In this document: positions 45,801 to 56,203 of the stretch, one piece after another
Layout of the letters: each line of letters begins with the position of its first letter
How positions within the stretch are numbered: the first letter of the stretch is position 1
Assembly (NCBI GenBank): GCA_015499995.1
Contig: JADNRV010000133.1
Location: 1 to 64,000, forward strand
Length of the DNA stretch: 64,000 nt
Direction of reading: 5' to 3'
DNA from: Flammula alnicola
Taxonomy: Eukaryota > Basidiomycota > Agaricomycetes > Agaricales > Strophariaceae
Notes under the pieces: generated by a model
Databases searched by the model: none
Told to the model about the DNA's origin: nothing
The model's input: the letters and a program-made list of their open reading frames with translations, nothing else
Position numbers and translations under genes: made by a program

Positions 45801-48800
45801 TCATCTGCATCTGCATGCGCGGCGGACTCATCGGCGCCGTCGCCTGTGGTACATGCGCCTTCACCTGAACAGGCGGAGGATCGATGCTAAAGATGATAGG
45901 CACAGGGCCCAGCGCCGCGCCCAGGTCTGCCTCGGTGCGGCCGTAGATCGTCGGTCCTCTCTGCGGGGCGCGTGCATTACCAGGGCCGGAAGAAGGAGGA
46001 GGACCGGGACCACCGCGCGGTGGCATAGACAAAGCCATGCGTATGACGCCGAAGACGTTCGGGCGCGGGGCGCCCGCATACGGTGCTTGTCCTTGAGCCG
46101 GTCCTTGCGCTTGCGCGTGTGCTGGCATAGCCGCGACTCCAGCGCCAACACTTCCAACACCTCTCTGTCCACCCAACGCTTGCCCCTGTGCTTGACCCAA
46201 CCCCACCGCGGGGGGCGCTTGTGCAGCGATATACATCGGCCCCACACTCCCTGCGCCCTCTGGCGGAGCCTTGGGGGCATTGGGGTGCGGGAGGAACAAG
46301 CTGCGGCGCTGGTTCGTGCCTGGGAGCGGTGCGCCGCCCGGTTCGCGCAGGTCGGCGAGGGAGGGGCGGAGGTGGGTTGCTGGTGCGGGCGAGGGCGATG
46401 GAGAGGGTGGAGCGGACATCGAAGTAGTGGTAGTGGCAGCATTAGACGATGATGATACTACGGGAGGCGGTGGAACAGAGGGTACGAGCGGGCTCGGCGG
46501 CTCGTGCGAATACGAAAGCTGATATTCCTGCTGGTCGTCGTCGTCGTCGTCTCTTTCATCTGCTATAGCACCCTCGCCCTCTCCACCCGCATCGCGACTC
46601 CGCTGCCCATCATCATCCGACGCGCCCTCCAAGATCGACGGGCTCGGCGTCCGGTTCGCCACCACCAGCGGGGCCAAATGCCGCCCAAGCCCACCCAGCA
46701 GCAGCTCTGGTTCAGGCGATGGCGACGACGACGACGACGACGCGGGCAGCTGCAGCGGACTCTCATGCACTGTACTGCTGAACGTGATATCCCCATCCGC
46801 GTCCGTGGTAGTGGTACTACTGTTCAGCCCGATCCTAGACGGCAGCTCCTCCTCGTCCTCGACTACGATGCGGCTGCCCAGCCCCTCGGCTCCCGCCCTC
46901 TCCATTCCCACCTCCACCTCCATCTCCGGATTCGGACTCCGCCTCTCCTCCTCCAGCCTCATCCGCATCGCACTCGCGAACCCAGCGAGGCTCGTCGGGC
47001 TCTTCGCTCCACTGCCGTCTTTCTCTCCATCCCCCAGCGGCACCGCCCTCCCACCACCCACAACACCCACAACGGGGGTATACAGAGCACTACTACTCTT
47101 GGGCGACATGAAGCCCGCAGAAGAGCTGGCGGAGCCCCAGGAGGTATGCAGCAAAGGCGAGGGCTCCGTTTTGAGGTCGAGCGGAGCAGGCCGCGAGAGA
47201 GCGTGGGGTGCGTGGGGTGTATGCGCACTGCTGGTGTCGTTGTTGTTGTCATTGGACTTTGGAGGATTAGATAACTCCCTCTCCAGCACCGAAATCCTGC
47301 TGCTGTTCTGGGTATACACCGACGCCTCAGAGTCTATCGACATCGTCCTCATACTCATCCCCGTCACCCCCTTCGGCTCCTCGCCCGCACTCGACGAATC
47401 GTCCTCCTCAACAACCTGGCTAATCCCAAACCCACCACCGCCGCCCCCATGCCCAACTTCATCCACATTCACACCACCCACAGGCGGGCGCCTCTCCCTC
47501 CTCCCACTGGCACTCCCACTCGCACTCGAATCGACCCTCTCCCTTCCACCCCCACCCTGCTTCGAGCTGCGCCAGCTATACACGCTCGCAGCACCATCCG
47601 TACTCGGTCTCCTCGGCGCCGCCATCGAGAACCGCGAATACCGATAATCGTCATAAATATCCGCAGCGCCTTCCCACGACGAGCCCTGGCTCTGCGCCGA
47701 AACGCCCGAGCGTGCGGACGTAGCCGAGTGCGCAGACGGGGCTAACGAAGGACGTCTTTCCCGCTGCTGCTGCTGCTCCTGTGGGAAGGACGGCGACGTA
47801 GGCGAGGTAGTTGGCGAGAGCAAGCCTGCGTTCGCCGTCGCCGTCGCACTCGTATTCCGTTCCACTGCAGGCGCGTTGACTGTCGCCACACCACCATGCC
47901 CCTCCTCCTCCTCCGAGCGCGCATACCCCAACCCCTCCACAGTCCCCTCCTCGCTCCCGCCGCCACCAAAACTATCCCTACTCACTCGCTTTCCCTTGCC
48001 TCCATCCTGTCTTCCCGTGTCTCTTCCGCCACCACCACCCTCGCCGCCGCTATACGAACTCGAACTCCCACCCGCCCCATCCGCGGACTCATCGTCGTCC
48101 GAGTACCCCGCGACCAAGTCCTGCAAGAGCGACAGCCCGATGCTCACGCCTGCGTCGCTCTCCTTATCCTTGTCCTTATCCTTATTTCTCTCCTTATCCC
48201 CATCCCCATCCCTCTCCTGGAAGTTATCACCGCCCGCCTCGGCGCTAGACGAAAAGGACAGCCGCCTTGCGACCGCGGTGCTCAACGGACTCTCGTTGTC
48301 TCCGAGTCCAGGAGAGAGCCCAAACCCGCCCCCGCCCGTACCCGGAGGCGAACTCAAGCCCACGCCCGCACCACCCCCACCCCCACCGCCGCCACCACCG
48401 CGCTTCGTGATCCGCAGCGGCGACGTGTTCGACTCGGGTAAGAGCGCGAGCGGCGAGGGCGCGTGGGTGGTGTATCTGTGCGCCGGTTGGTCGCTTTGAG
48501 CTTGTTGTTGCTGTTGGTTTTGTTGTGTCGCTTGCGCTTGCGCAGAGGGTGGAGGAGGAGGTAGTGGTAGTTGCGGAGTTGCTTGGGACGAGGATGCCGA
48601 CGACGCTGCTGCTCCAAACCCAGCCAACGACCCCGCCCCTGATGCAGATGTCGACGACGACGACACCCTCGGCCCCGACCGCAGATGCGCGTTGAAATTC
48701 ACGTTGGAGTATAGATCCACAGCTAGTTGCTGCGTCGGTTGTTGGGTATACGTAGACGGCGATTGGTGTGGCTGTTGCTGGGTTTCGGTAAACGGGTGTT

Positions 48801-49969
48801 GTTGCGTGGGCTGTTCTTGGCTTTGGCTTTGGCTCTGTGTTGCAAGTTGCGAGGAAGCGTCGACTTGAGCTTGAGTGGGCGGAAGGTGCGCAGACGCAGA
48901 CGCTAAGCCAGCTCCAAACCCGTCCAACGACCCCAACACAGACGACGACACCCTCGGCCCCGACCGCAGATGCTCGTTGAACTGCGCGTTGGAAACGTGC
49001 AAGCTGCGAAGACTCGGCGGGCTGAATAATGCGTCTCCGTTCGTGTATGCATTTGCATTTGTATATCCACTTGCACTGCCGTACGAATGATGTCCCTTCT
49101 GCCCATAATTCGCACCTAAAGAACCCAAACCCAAAGTAGTCCCAGAGATAGAACCAGGGAAGAAGCCAGCAGCAGGCGTACTGACGACCGAGCTGGAATC
49201 GGACAGCGTCGATGTCGAGGCGTGGCTCATGTGGGGTAGCTGCTGCTGTGCATATGATAGCGGGTGGAGCTGAGCTTGAGGTGGAGGAGAGAAAGACGCC
49301 GAGAGCGGCGACGATGCTGAGGACGAGGACGACGCTAATGGCAATGCTGCCGACGATGACGATGAGGACGATGGCAAATGATGCCCTGGCCCCGAAGACA
49401 CCCTCCTCTCGAGCGAATCCGAGTCGCGCGCCACTCTCGTCGGCGCAGTCGTCGTGGCTGTGGCAGTCGATGACGAGCTGCGCCTGGACACCGCGAAAGC
49501 CGTGGGGGATGGCGAGTGTACGCCAGGCGAGGGGGATTTGGCATGGGCAGTTGTGGATGGTGATGATGATAGGGTAGCCGTAGGGATGGGGGTAGAGGAG
49601 GAGGACTGGCGTTTGGTCATGACCGGTTTCTTGAGCTTGGTCTGGAAGCGGACGTGTTCGCCAGAGAAGCGGCCGACGACGCCTTCGCAGTAACCCTGTA
49701 AGTGTTTAGTGAGTGGTTGGGTAAGGATAGAAAGAGGACTGACGAGATAAAAGCCTTCCCGGTCTGGGAGTTGGAGGAGCACCGTTATTTCATCGTCCTA
49801 CCATAAAGTCAGTATTCTCTACCCAGCGCTTGGAACACAAACGCACCTTGAGAAACATGAGATCATCCGCGCTCTCCGCCACACAATCGCACGTCGCGGT
49901 GCACTTTCCTATGCCGCCCTTTGCCGCGAACCGCGTCCACCGTGCCAACTCCGCCGCTTCCATGCCCAT
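42898..49969 (-). CDS. giant SH3-TBC domain protein (Rab-GAP-like)
   Basis: Seven exons on the minus strand: 49969-49847, 49797-49744, 49695-45398, 45331-43677, 43615-43384, 43321-43248 and 43181-42898, in phase, giving 2239 aa. The N-terminus forms an SH3 domain (ATCDCVAESADDLMFLKDDEI ... GYCEGVVGRFSGEHVRF). A huge low-complexity middle, rich in Ser, Ala, Pro, Gly and Gln with acidic and poly-Ser tracts, follows. The C-terminal 350 residues are a TBC domain (VRRLLVDGVPSSVRYLVWSFLTDG, MERDVR, FWIFVSIMD, LPPEYLNRVWDLFLFEG). TBC proteins stimulate GTP hydrolysis by Rab GTPases in membrane traffic, and SH3 domains dock Pro-rich partners. The YxQ glutamine appears to be replaced (see findings). 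The linker is extremely GC-rich, leaving many spurious antisense frames. The start could lie slightly upstream because the frame stays open. Confidence 0.85.
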
Positions 49970-50342
49970 CCCGTCTTCGTCTGCAATGCCGCTACTTCTG
50001 CTACGTCTTCAACTCCTGTAACGTCCTCTGGGACTCGAAGCTGCTGCTGCTGCCGCCGTTGCGGATGGATAAGGAACGGGGGGTAGGCGCCCGGTAGTGT
50101 GACGAATACGAACCCACTTGCCAGGGTATTATGAATAGTTGCGTCGTAAAGGTATAAAAGCAAAGGTATATCGGCGACGGAAGAGTGTGTTTGATCCAGC
50201 AGCAAGGCGGTATGTGCTATGTTGGAAAAATAAGGGCTGGCCTGATCAGCGAACAACGGCCCCAGTCCACTTTTTTTTCGCAGAGGGTTGGTCGAGCCTC
50301 GAGGCTCGAACCACACACGTGCAAATACTCTCGGAAGGTTCA
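49970..50342. other. upstream region of the SH3-TBC gene
   Basis: Probable promoter and 5' leader of the minus-strand gene. A CTGCTGCTGCTGC run near 50040 continues the GC-rich character. No other feature. Confidence 0.4.
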
Positions 50343-50790
50343 TTCCGACGGCTTCTCGGCATGGAACGTTCGTTCGTTCTTGAAGGTTTTTGCTTGAGCG
50401 TTCTTTGTGGAAAACATCGTCTCTTTCAAGGTGGCTCTTTTGTTTCAACCAGAACCTGGAAGAAAGAACTCGAACACTTCTTTGTTCGTCATAACGACGA
50501 GAGATACGAGAAGGTCCTGACAGTCTCTACCGAGTCCATAACATAAGAGAAGCGCTGTCTCCACCAAGTCCATAACATAAGAGAAGCACTGATGCTCGCG
50601 TGCGTCCAGGCTATCTGGCCATAATTCCAGCCTACCATTCGAATCTGGCTGCCACAGTCCCAGTGGCATGCCCGCAGCCTCATCTGTGCTACTTCCTCTC
50701 ATATGCACGATTCAACTATCCATTAATCTGCGTAAAAGAAGGCAGTTAAAGAGAAAAGGCGGTATGGTTTGTTCATACGGCATATGCATT
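50343..50790 (+). repeat. dispersed repeat A, copy 1
   Basis: About 450 bp similar, in the same orientation, to 55013-55385. Shared blocks include GTGGAAAACAT, a GAAAGAACTCGAACACTTCTT-like part, GCTGCCACAGTCCCA, CATATGCACGATTCAAC and TTAAAGAGAAAAGG. It also contains a local tandem duplication of about 31 bp (AGTCCATAACATAAGAGAAG, near 50535-50590). No coding content. It may be a solo LTR or a fragment of an unclassified element. Confidence 0.7.
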
Positions 50791-51129
50791 ATGTAGGTGT
50801 TCTTCCTCCCCAAGATTCGAGCGCAGAGCTTCTTCGAGCAGCTGATCGACCCGACCTCTCTTGCCCTCTTGAATCCAAGAGATCCCAAACAACCGCAGAC
50901 CCCATAAGTCAACTTCGAACCCCTGATCACGTCCTACTTACGGGACAGGGGAGTCGGGGAGTCGGATATCGACATACTACATACTGTGCGCACATCGGAA
51001 CTTTCATATTATTCAATCCATGCAGCAGAAGCTTTCAAGTTCGGACAACGACTCGGGGACAGGGTAAGTAGTTAATATTTTACAATCTGAAAGACTGTCC
51101 TGCAGACTGTCCGCATTCAAGTTCATGTT

Positions 51130-51556
51130 GAGACTACTTATGGGAAAGGGGGTGTGGAAGGGTTATCGACTTGGCCCAGTCTACATACAGAAAACTGAAG
51201 GAAAACCTTACTTACCGCCATCCGTCAGGCTCGGAGCGTGAAGTGTATGTAACTGTATTTGATCAAGTACATGGTGAAAAATTCCGAACTTCGTGAAATT
51301 TCGCAAGCCCACTGGTCCTCCACCCAGTCTTCCGTTTCATGATCAATTGCAAGTCGAGTAGATCTCACGTTCGGGTTTAATTAAAGGTTTCGATATTCCT
51401 CCAAGTTCCAACTCAATTCCAACTTCGAACTATACACGCATTGACGACTTGGACAGCACACACGAGCTACTAGGAAAACTCGAATCATGTTTGGCTTGAT
51501 AATTAGGCTTCAAGTCTTCCTGCATCATTCAACGAGTCTATCCCAATTCGAACACA
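51130..51556 (+). repeat. dispersed repeat B, copy 1
   Basis: About 430 bp that recurs in the same orientation at 53500-53927. Conserved blocks are GTGGAAGGGTTATCGACTTG, GTACATGGTG.AAAATTCCG, CGTTTCATGATCAATTGCAA and GCTTGATAATTAGGCTT. The copies differ by small indels and substitutions, so they are not recent. Confidence 0.75.
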
Positions 51557-51960
51557 GCCTGACCTGCATGTGCAGATGCAGACTGTACTAGCAAGCAGTC
51601 CCACAACCTACTTTAGAAGTTTAATCTCCCGCGACCAAGCGCCAGATCCACGTCCCCCAAATTCTTGTTTGGTTTTTTCTTCGAGATCCAACGCATCTTC
51701 TACATAGTAGCTCTCTATTTATAATTTAATGTCAAGACTGAAGTAGTATACGCATACTAGATCTCCGCTTTGCCCTGGGCCCCAATATTTGCATCTCGAG
51801 CTAGGTACAACTCTACTATCGTTTACGGATTCATGGTAGTAGCACTAGCTTTACCTGCAAAATCTTTTGCTAGCATATGCATAGTAGCCAATCGATATCT
51901 CGGTCCTCGTGTTCAAAAGCTTACTCTCCCCTTCAAGGTTTCAACTATCGTTCAATAAGC
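51557..51960. other. intergenic, no feature recognised
   Basis: Spacer between repeat B and the short dispersed repeat copy b. Short open frames only. Confidence 0.4.
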
Positions 51961-52141
51961 GTTGGAGCAGTCAAATCTGACCGGACGCTCGGAGGGAGGA
52001 AGCTCGGATACGCGTCGAGCACGCCGTGCGGTATATGTAGCGTCGCGGCAGGCAAAGAGTGGAATGCAAGGCCGTCCGCTGATGGAATCTAATCTAGCTA
52101 TCTAATCTAGTTGAACGCCCTGCCAGACGTCACTGGCACAG
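51961..52141 (-). repeat. short dispersed repeat, copy b
   Basis: Inverted relative to the copies at 6235-6456 and 61816-62060. It begins (reading plus) GTTGGAGCAGTCAAATCTGA and contains CTCGGATACGCGTCGAGCA and CTAATCTAGCTATCTAATCT. It is shorter than the other two copies. Confidence 0.7.
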
Positions 52142-53440
52142 CGTCTTGACAAGAAATTACTTAAATTTGAATCCCAGCTGGCCGCTGTCAATGACATCGA
52201 TGCTGCTCTGCACCCAATGGCCCGGGACCTCGGATATCAATACTTACCGTGACCGCCCCCAGTCAACTCTCTTATCCACCAAAATATGAAAAGGCAAAAG
52301 GCAAAGGCGTCCCTTGGAATTTGAAGGTAACTCAAGAGTGCGCGCCTTGTCATTACATATCTCTTTGACGTTTGCATTGTAGGGATCTGGCAGGACCCAG
52401 AAGTGCAAGATTAGATTATCATGTGGCAGATCAACTCTCCAATAGTCACTCCCACGGTGCAGTTTGGAGGACGTCCATGCACAGAGTTGCTTGTACATAT
52501 GTAATTCGACCCTTAGTTATTCCCTTGCTCTATGGACATTGGGGCACAGGAAAATCTGCGTGGCAGAAGCGTGGCATGCGTGAGGTGCGTTCTAAAGCCT
52601 AGCGTGCAAGGATGGGGTGGGTGCATTTCCAGAGCATCTGCGTGCATATTCTATGGGCATGCGTGCATGATAGGAAATATCGTTATGCACCTACTCGAGT
52701 ATATAAGATTTGTAGCATCAATCGTGTGTTGTAATGAACGTGTCAGCTTCGTTCACTCAGGATTTGAGTCAGAGTAGGGACCCTCGCAATCGAGCAAGGG
52801 ATTTATTTTAGTTTACAATACCTAAATACTACAAGTACGGTAGCGGTAGTTAACGATAAGCGAAGAGACTCATGATAAGATCAACGTATAATAAAAGATA
52901 ATCAAAATATCATGAGGATGGGGCGACAAGACCGCGTTAAGAATGCGGCGCCGGCGTTTCCGTTTGCATGCGCGCATTGATATTCCAACATCGTGGAGTG
53001 AAGTGATACTACAGTATTCATTTTCGAAGGTAGACTTCAACTCAGGGATCCTACAAATGCAATGTATCTTAATTATGTATACCCCAAGCTAATGGTGTCC
53101 ACCGAAGTCTAAGTACTTAAATAAGAGAGAATGCTCGAGTATCTACTCGAAGGTTCACGCGTAAATTGGGGGTAAAAACAGTAAATTCAAAGATATCTAT
53201 TGTACTACATGCAGTCGCATATTTATACATGAAAGGTACAACCTCGATGACTCGAAGGGCGCAGCGTGAAGACTGCATATGAACTTTGCGCGAGCGCGTC
53301 TGACTTGGGTGCCTGTAATTAGCGGACTTAGCCGTGATCGCAGTGCCTGGGCGTCAAGCTAGATCTCCAGTCGAGTTGGGCGCTAATTTGAGTGGTCAAA
53401 GTAAATATATTTCGACTACTGAAGACTTTAATGGCAGGCT
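52142..53440. other. intergenic, no gene recognised
   Basis: About 1.3 kb of AT-rich sequence between repeat copies. Only short frames of random composition. Confidence 0.45.
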
Positions 53441-53499
53441 ATCTCGTCGAATATGGCTGCCACAGTCCCACTTACATGCCTGCAACTCAGTTGAGATTA
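53441..53499 (+). repeat. truncated piece of repeat A
   Basis: CGAATATGGCTGCCACAGTC and the following ATGCCTGCAACTCA match part of the repeat A copies near 50639 and 55215. It directly precedes repeat B copy 2, showing that A-type and B-type segments belong to one larger composite family. Confidence 0.6.
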
Positions 53500-53927
53500 C
53501 TTATGCCACTCAGGGAAAGGGGATGTGGAAGGGTTATCGACTTGGCCCAGTCTACATACAGAAAACTGAAGGAAAACCTTACATACTTACCGCCATCAGT
53601 CAGGCTCAGAGCGTGAAGTGCACGTAACTGTATTCGATCAAGTACATGGTGCAAAATTCCGAACTTCGCGAAGCTTCGCAAGCCCAGCTGTCCTCCACGC
53701 AGTCGTCCGTTTCATGATCAATTGCAAGTTCGGGTTCAATTAAAGGCTTCGGCATTCCTCCAAGTTCGATGGCACTATACACGTACGCATTGACTTGCAA
53801 CTTGGACAGCAAACACGGACTATATAGGAAAAGTCAGACTTCGAATCATGTTTAGCTTGATAATTAGGCTTTCTTCCCACATCATTCAAATTTCAAACGA
53901 GTCTAAGTATCCCAATTCGAACTGGAT
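53500..53927 (+). repeat. dispersed repeat B, copy 2
   Basis: Direct repeat of 51130-51556. It shares the block GTGGAAGGGTTATCGACTTG and continues to CCCAATTCGAAC. Confidence 0.75.
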
Positions 53928-54028
53928 GCATGCACGATGACGAAAGAGGGAAGGAGTGGATGGTGAAAAAGTACCACTGGTTCGTTGCAGTTCTGCTCCT
54001 CGCCTCCTCTTACTCTACATACCTTCGG

Positions 54029-54646
54029 TCACAAATTTACATGTAAGCCGTCCCCCTCGAACTGCTTGGCCCCCTCCGTGGGAAGTTTCCAGGCCACACG
54101 GTCCTTGGTAAACTGCTCCATCGTGGGTCGCAACTTGGTCTCGTGCAGCGAGAAATCGTCCACGCTGCCCACGCGCAGGATACTCATGCCCGGGAACGCC
54201 GCGCCGACGCGATACATGAGCGAGCCGCACGTGGAACAGAAGTAGTTGGTCATGGTATTATCCTGGCCCGCGGTTTTCACGAAAACAGTGCGCGATTGAC
54301 CAAAGGTCTTCAGGGTGTCGCGCCCGCGCAGGTGCTTCAGGTGCGTGTCGTAGACGGTGAAGTTGGTGGCGTGCACGGACGCGGTGAGTTTGTGGCAGTC
54401 GGCGCAGTTGCAGATGAAGGAGCCGACGAACCCAGGGCCATGGGTTGGCTGGGAGTTTGGAGATGCGTATTAGAGCAGAGCATATAGATGAGCAGAACTC
54501 AGATGCCAAAAACTTACGAATGCCAGTTGGACGGCGCCACAAAAGCATGTGGCCGTCGCTTCGTCTTCGGTGGACCAGCCGTCGCTGGCCAAGCTAGCCA
54601 GAGGAAAGTAGGGTTTGGATTTGTCGACGGCAGTGGTGGAGGCCAT
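54029..54646 (-). CDS. GFA/CENP-V-like zinc protein
   Basis: Two exons, 54646-54518 and 54448-54029, give 182 aa. The cysteine layout of the GFA (glutathione-dependent formaldehyde-activating enzyme) family is visible: CFCGAV in exon 1, CNCADC then a conserved HATNF region, and CSTCGS in exon 2, which together bind two zinc ions. Family members include bacterial Gfa and the eukaryotic CENP-V-like proteins; many fungal members have no proven substrate. The length is normal. A TATA-like box lies about 175 bp upstream. It is flanked on both sides by repeat families A and B, so it is a gene island in repeat-rich DNA. Confidence 0.88.
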
Positions 54647-54820
54647 GGTTGGGTACTTCTTCGCGGCGTTCAAGTGTTGATGTAATATTTGGAGCTGTTA
54701 ACGGAGTGAAGACCTGGTGAGCAGGCGGGGCAAGATACTGAGGATACTGGAGCTGTTGTTTAAACGCTTGCTGTTTGGTTTATGCTGGTTGATGTTTTCT
54801 GTTTGCTGTTGGAGGCATGC

Positions 54821-54830
54821 TTTATATACC
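54821..54830 (-). promoter_or_regulatory. TATA-like box of the GFA-like gene
   Basis: On the minus strand the sequence reads GGTATATAAA, about 175 bp before the start codon. Inference from sequence and position. Confidence 0.4.
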
Positions 54831-55012
54831 TTGGTGTAGGCTGCAGAACAGCCGGCCCAAGACCGTTTGTGGGATTATGACTCGTTCTGCAATATGCAAT
54901 TACTCAGCCATGTCTTACCAATCCTCGTGGGTTTGAGTTGCATGTTGCAAGTGCGGATTTCGCCAAAGTAGGACTCGTCTGCAAATAGCTTTAGCATTGA
55001 CGGGCACAGTCG

Positions 55013-55385
55013 GCGACATGGAAAGTCTTGAAGGTTTCAATTGACGGTTCTGTGTGGAAAACATTGTCTCTTTCGAAGAGTTTCAAGAAGAACCTAGAAG
55101 AAAGAACTTGAACGCTTCTTTGTTCATCGTGACGACGATGGATACGAGAAGATCCTGACAGTCTCCACTGAGTCCTGAGACTCGCGTTCAGGCTATCTCG
55201 CCAGATCCCAGCCCACCATTCGAATATGGCTGCCACAGTCCCACAGGCATGCCCGCAACTCATCTATGCCACTTCCGCTCATATGCACAATTCAACAATC
55301 CATTAATTTATATAAAAAACCGAGGAGAGAAGGTGGTTAAAGAGAAAAGGTGGTATGTTTTGTTCATACACCATGGAAGTTTCCC
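55013..55385 (+). repeat. dispersed repeat A, copy 2
   Basis: Direct repeat of 50343-50790 with substitutions and small gaps. It ends at TTTTGTTCATACACCATGG, matching TTTGTTCATACGGCAT in copy 1. Confidence 0.7.
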
Positions 55386-56203
55386 AGAGCGGTGAGATAC
55401 CCAAATCGGGCAGCTCTTCCGAAAGAGGATGGGAGGCCGAGACTACTTGTTAGGCCGCAAACAAGCGTCGTTCTCTTCACCAAGTTGATATTTATTTTAT
55501 TTTATAAAGCCATATTCATGTAGACATGGCCCAATGCTATCTATACATTGTTGGAATATTGGGAGGCTGTGCGAGCGTGCGCGATGCACCAGTCAACGTG
55601 CGTCGGGATTCAACCCCGTGATTTTCATTCCTAGACTACATAAGCCGTTGTTGTGTATTTTAGTCCCCATCCGTTTGCCTCCTACGCTCACAGAGGCCAA
55701 CCGGAATTCAATCTTTCTATGCTTTCCTCAGTCCGATCTTGAGATGATCGCGAACTTGTAGATTTGATTTCAACATACATGCCAATAATTCAAGCATTTT
55801 TGCAGATTGCAGAAAATGAATGACCAAGTTCCCCAAAGAATCTGGGAATTGGAAAAGAACACCGTCCTCGAACGGCAGCCTACACAGCAGCAACCACTAT
55901 TCAACACGGCTTGAACGTTCTCGCCGGAAAATAAAATCATATCGCCATGTCCTCAAAGTCATAATGTATCGCCCAACTAAATTTCAATGACTTTCATAGA
56001 CATTCAGAACGTGAATAATTGAAAAACGCCCACAAGGCGTGAGTCATATTACATTATTTACCGTGAATGTATGTATATTTATTTCCCAGGCCAGTGAGGT
56101 TCCTGATTACTTACGTATTGTAGAAATAAACCACCACCTGAAGCGGCGGTGCGCCCTTGCCAGCAAACTAACTTACTATAGACCCTCTACCCTCCTGCAC
56201 GAC
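55386..56203. other. intergenic, no gene recognised
   Basis: About 820 bp upstream of the DUF4267 gene. No RNA gene could be folded from the GATTCAACCCC stretch near 55609. Only short frames. Confidence 0.45.

Noticed and set aside
43616..49782. Many long open frames on the plus strand and in other minus frames across the SH3-TBC gene (for example 45775-46452, 46504-47274, 46784-47647, 47876-48499)
   Set aside because: They lie opposite or overlap a continuous GC-rich coding exon whose domains are clear at both ends. Their translations are simple-sequence (poly-R, poly-S, poly-P) mirror images.
55585..55630. GGGATTCAACCCC considered as a tRNA T-arm
   Set aside because: No matching acceptor, D-arm or anticodon arm could be placed around it.
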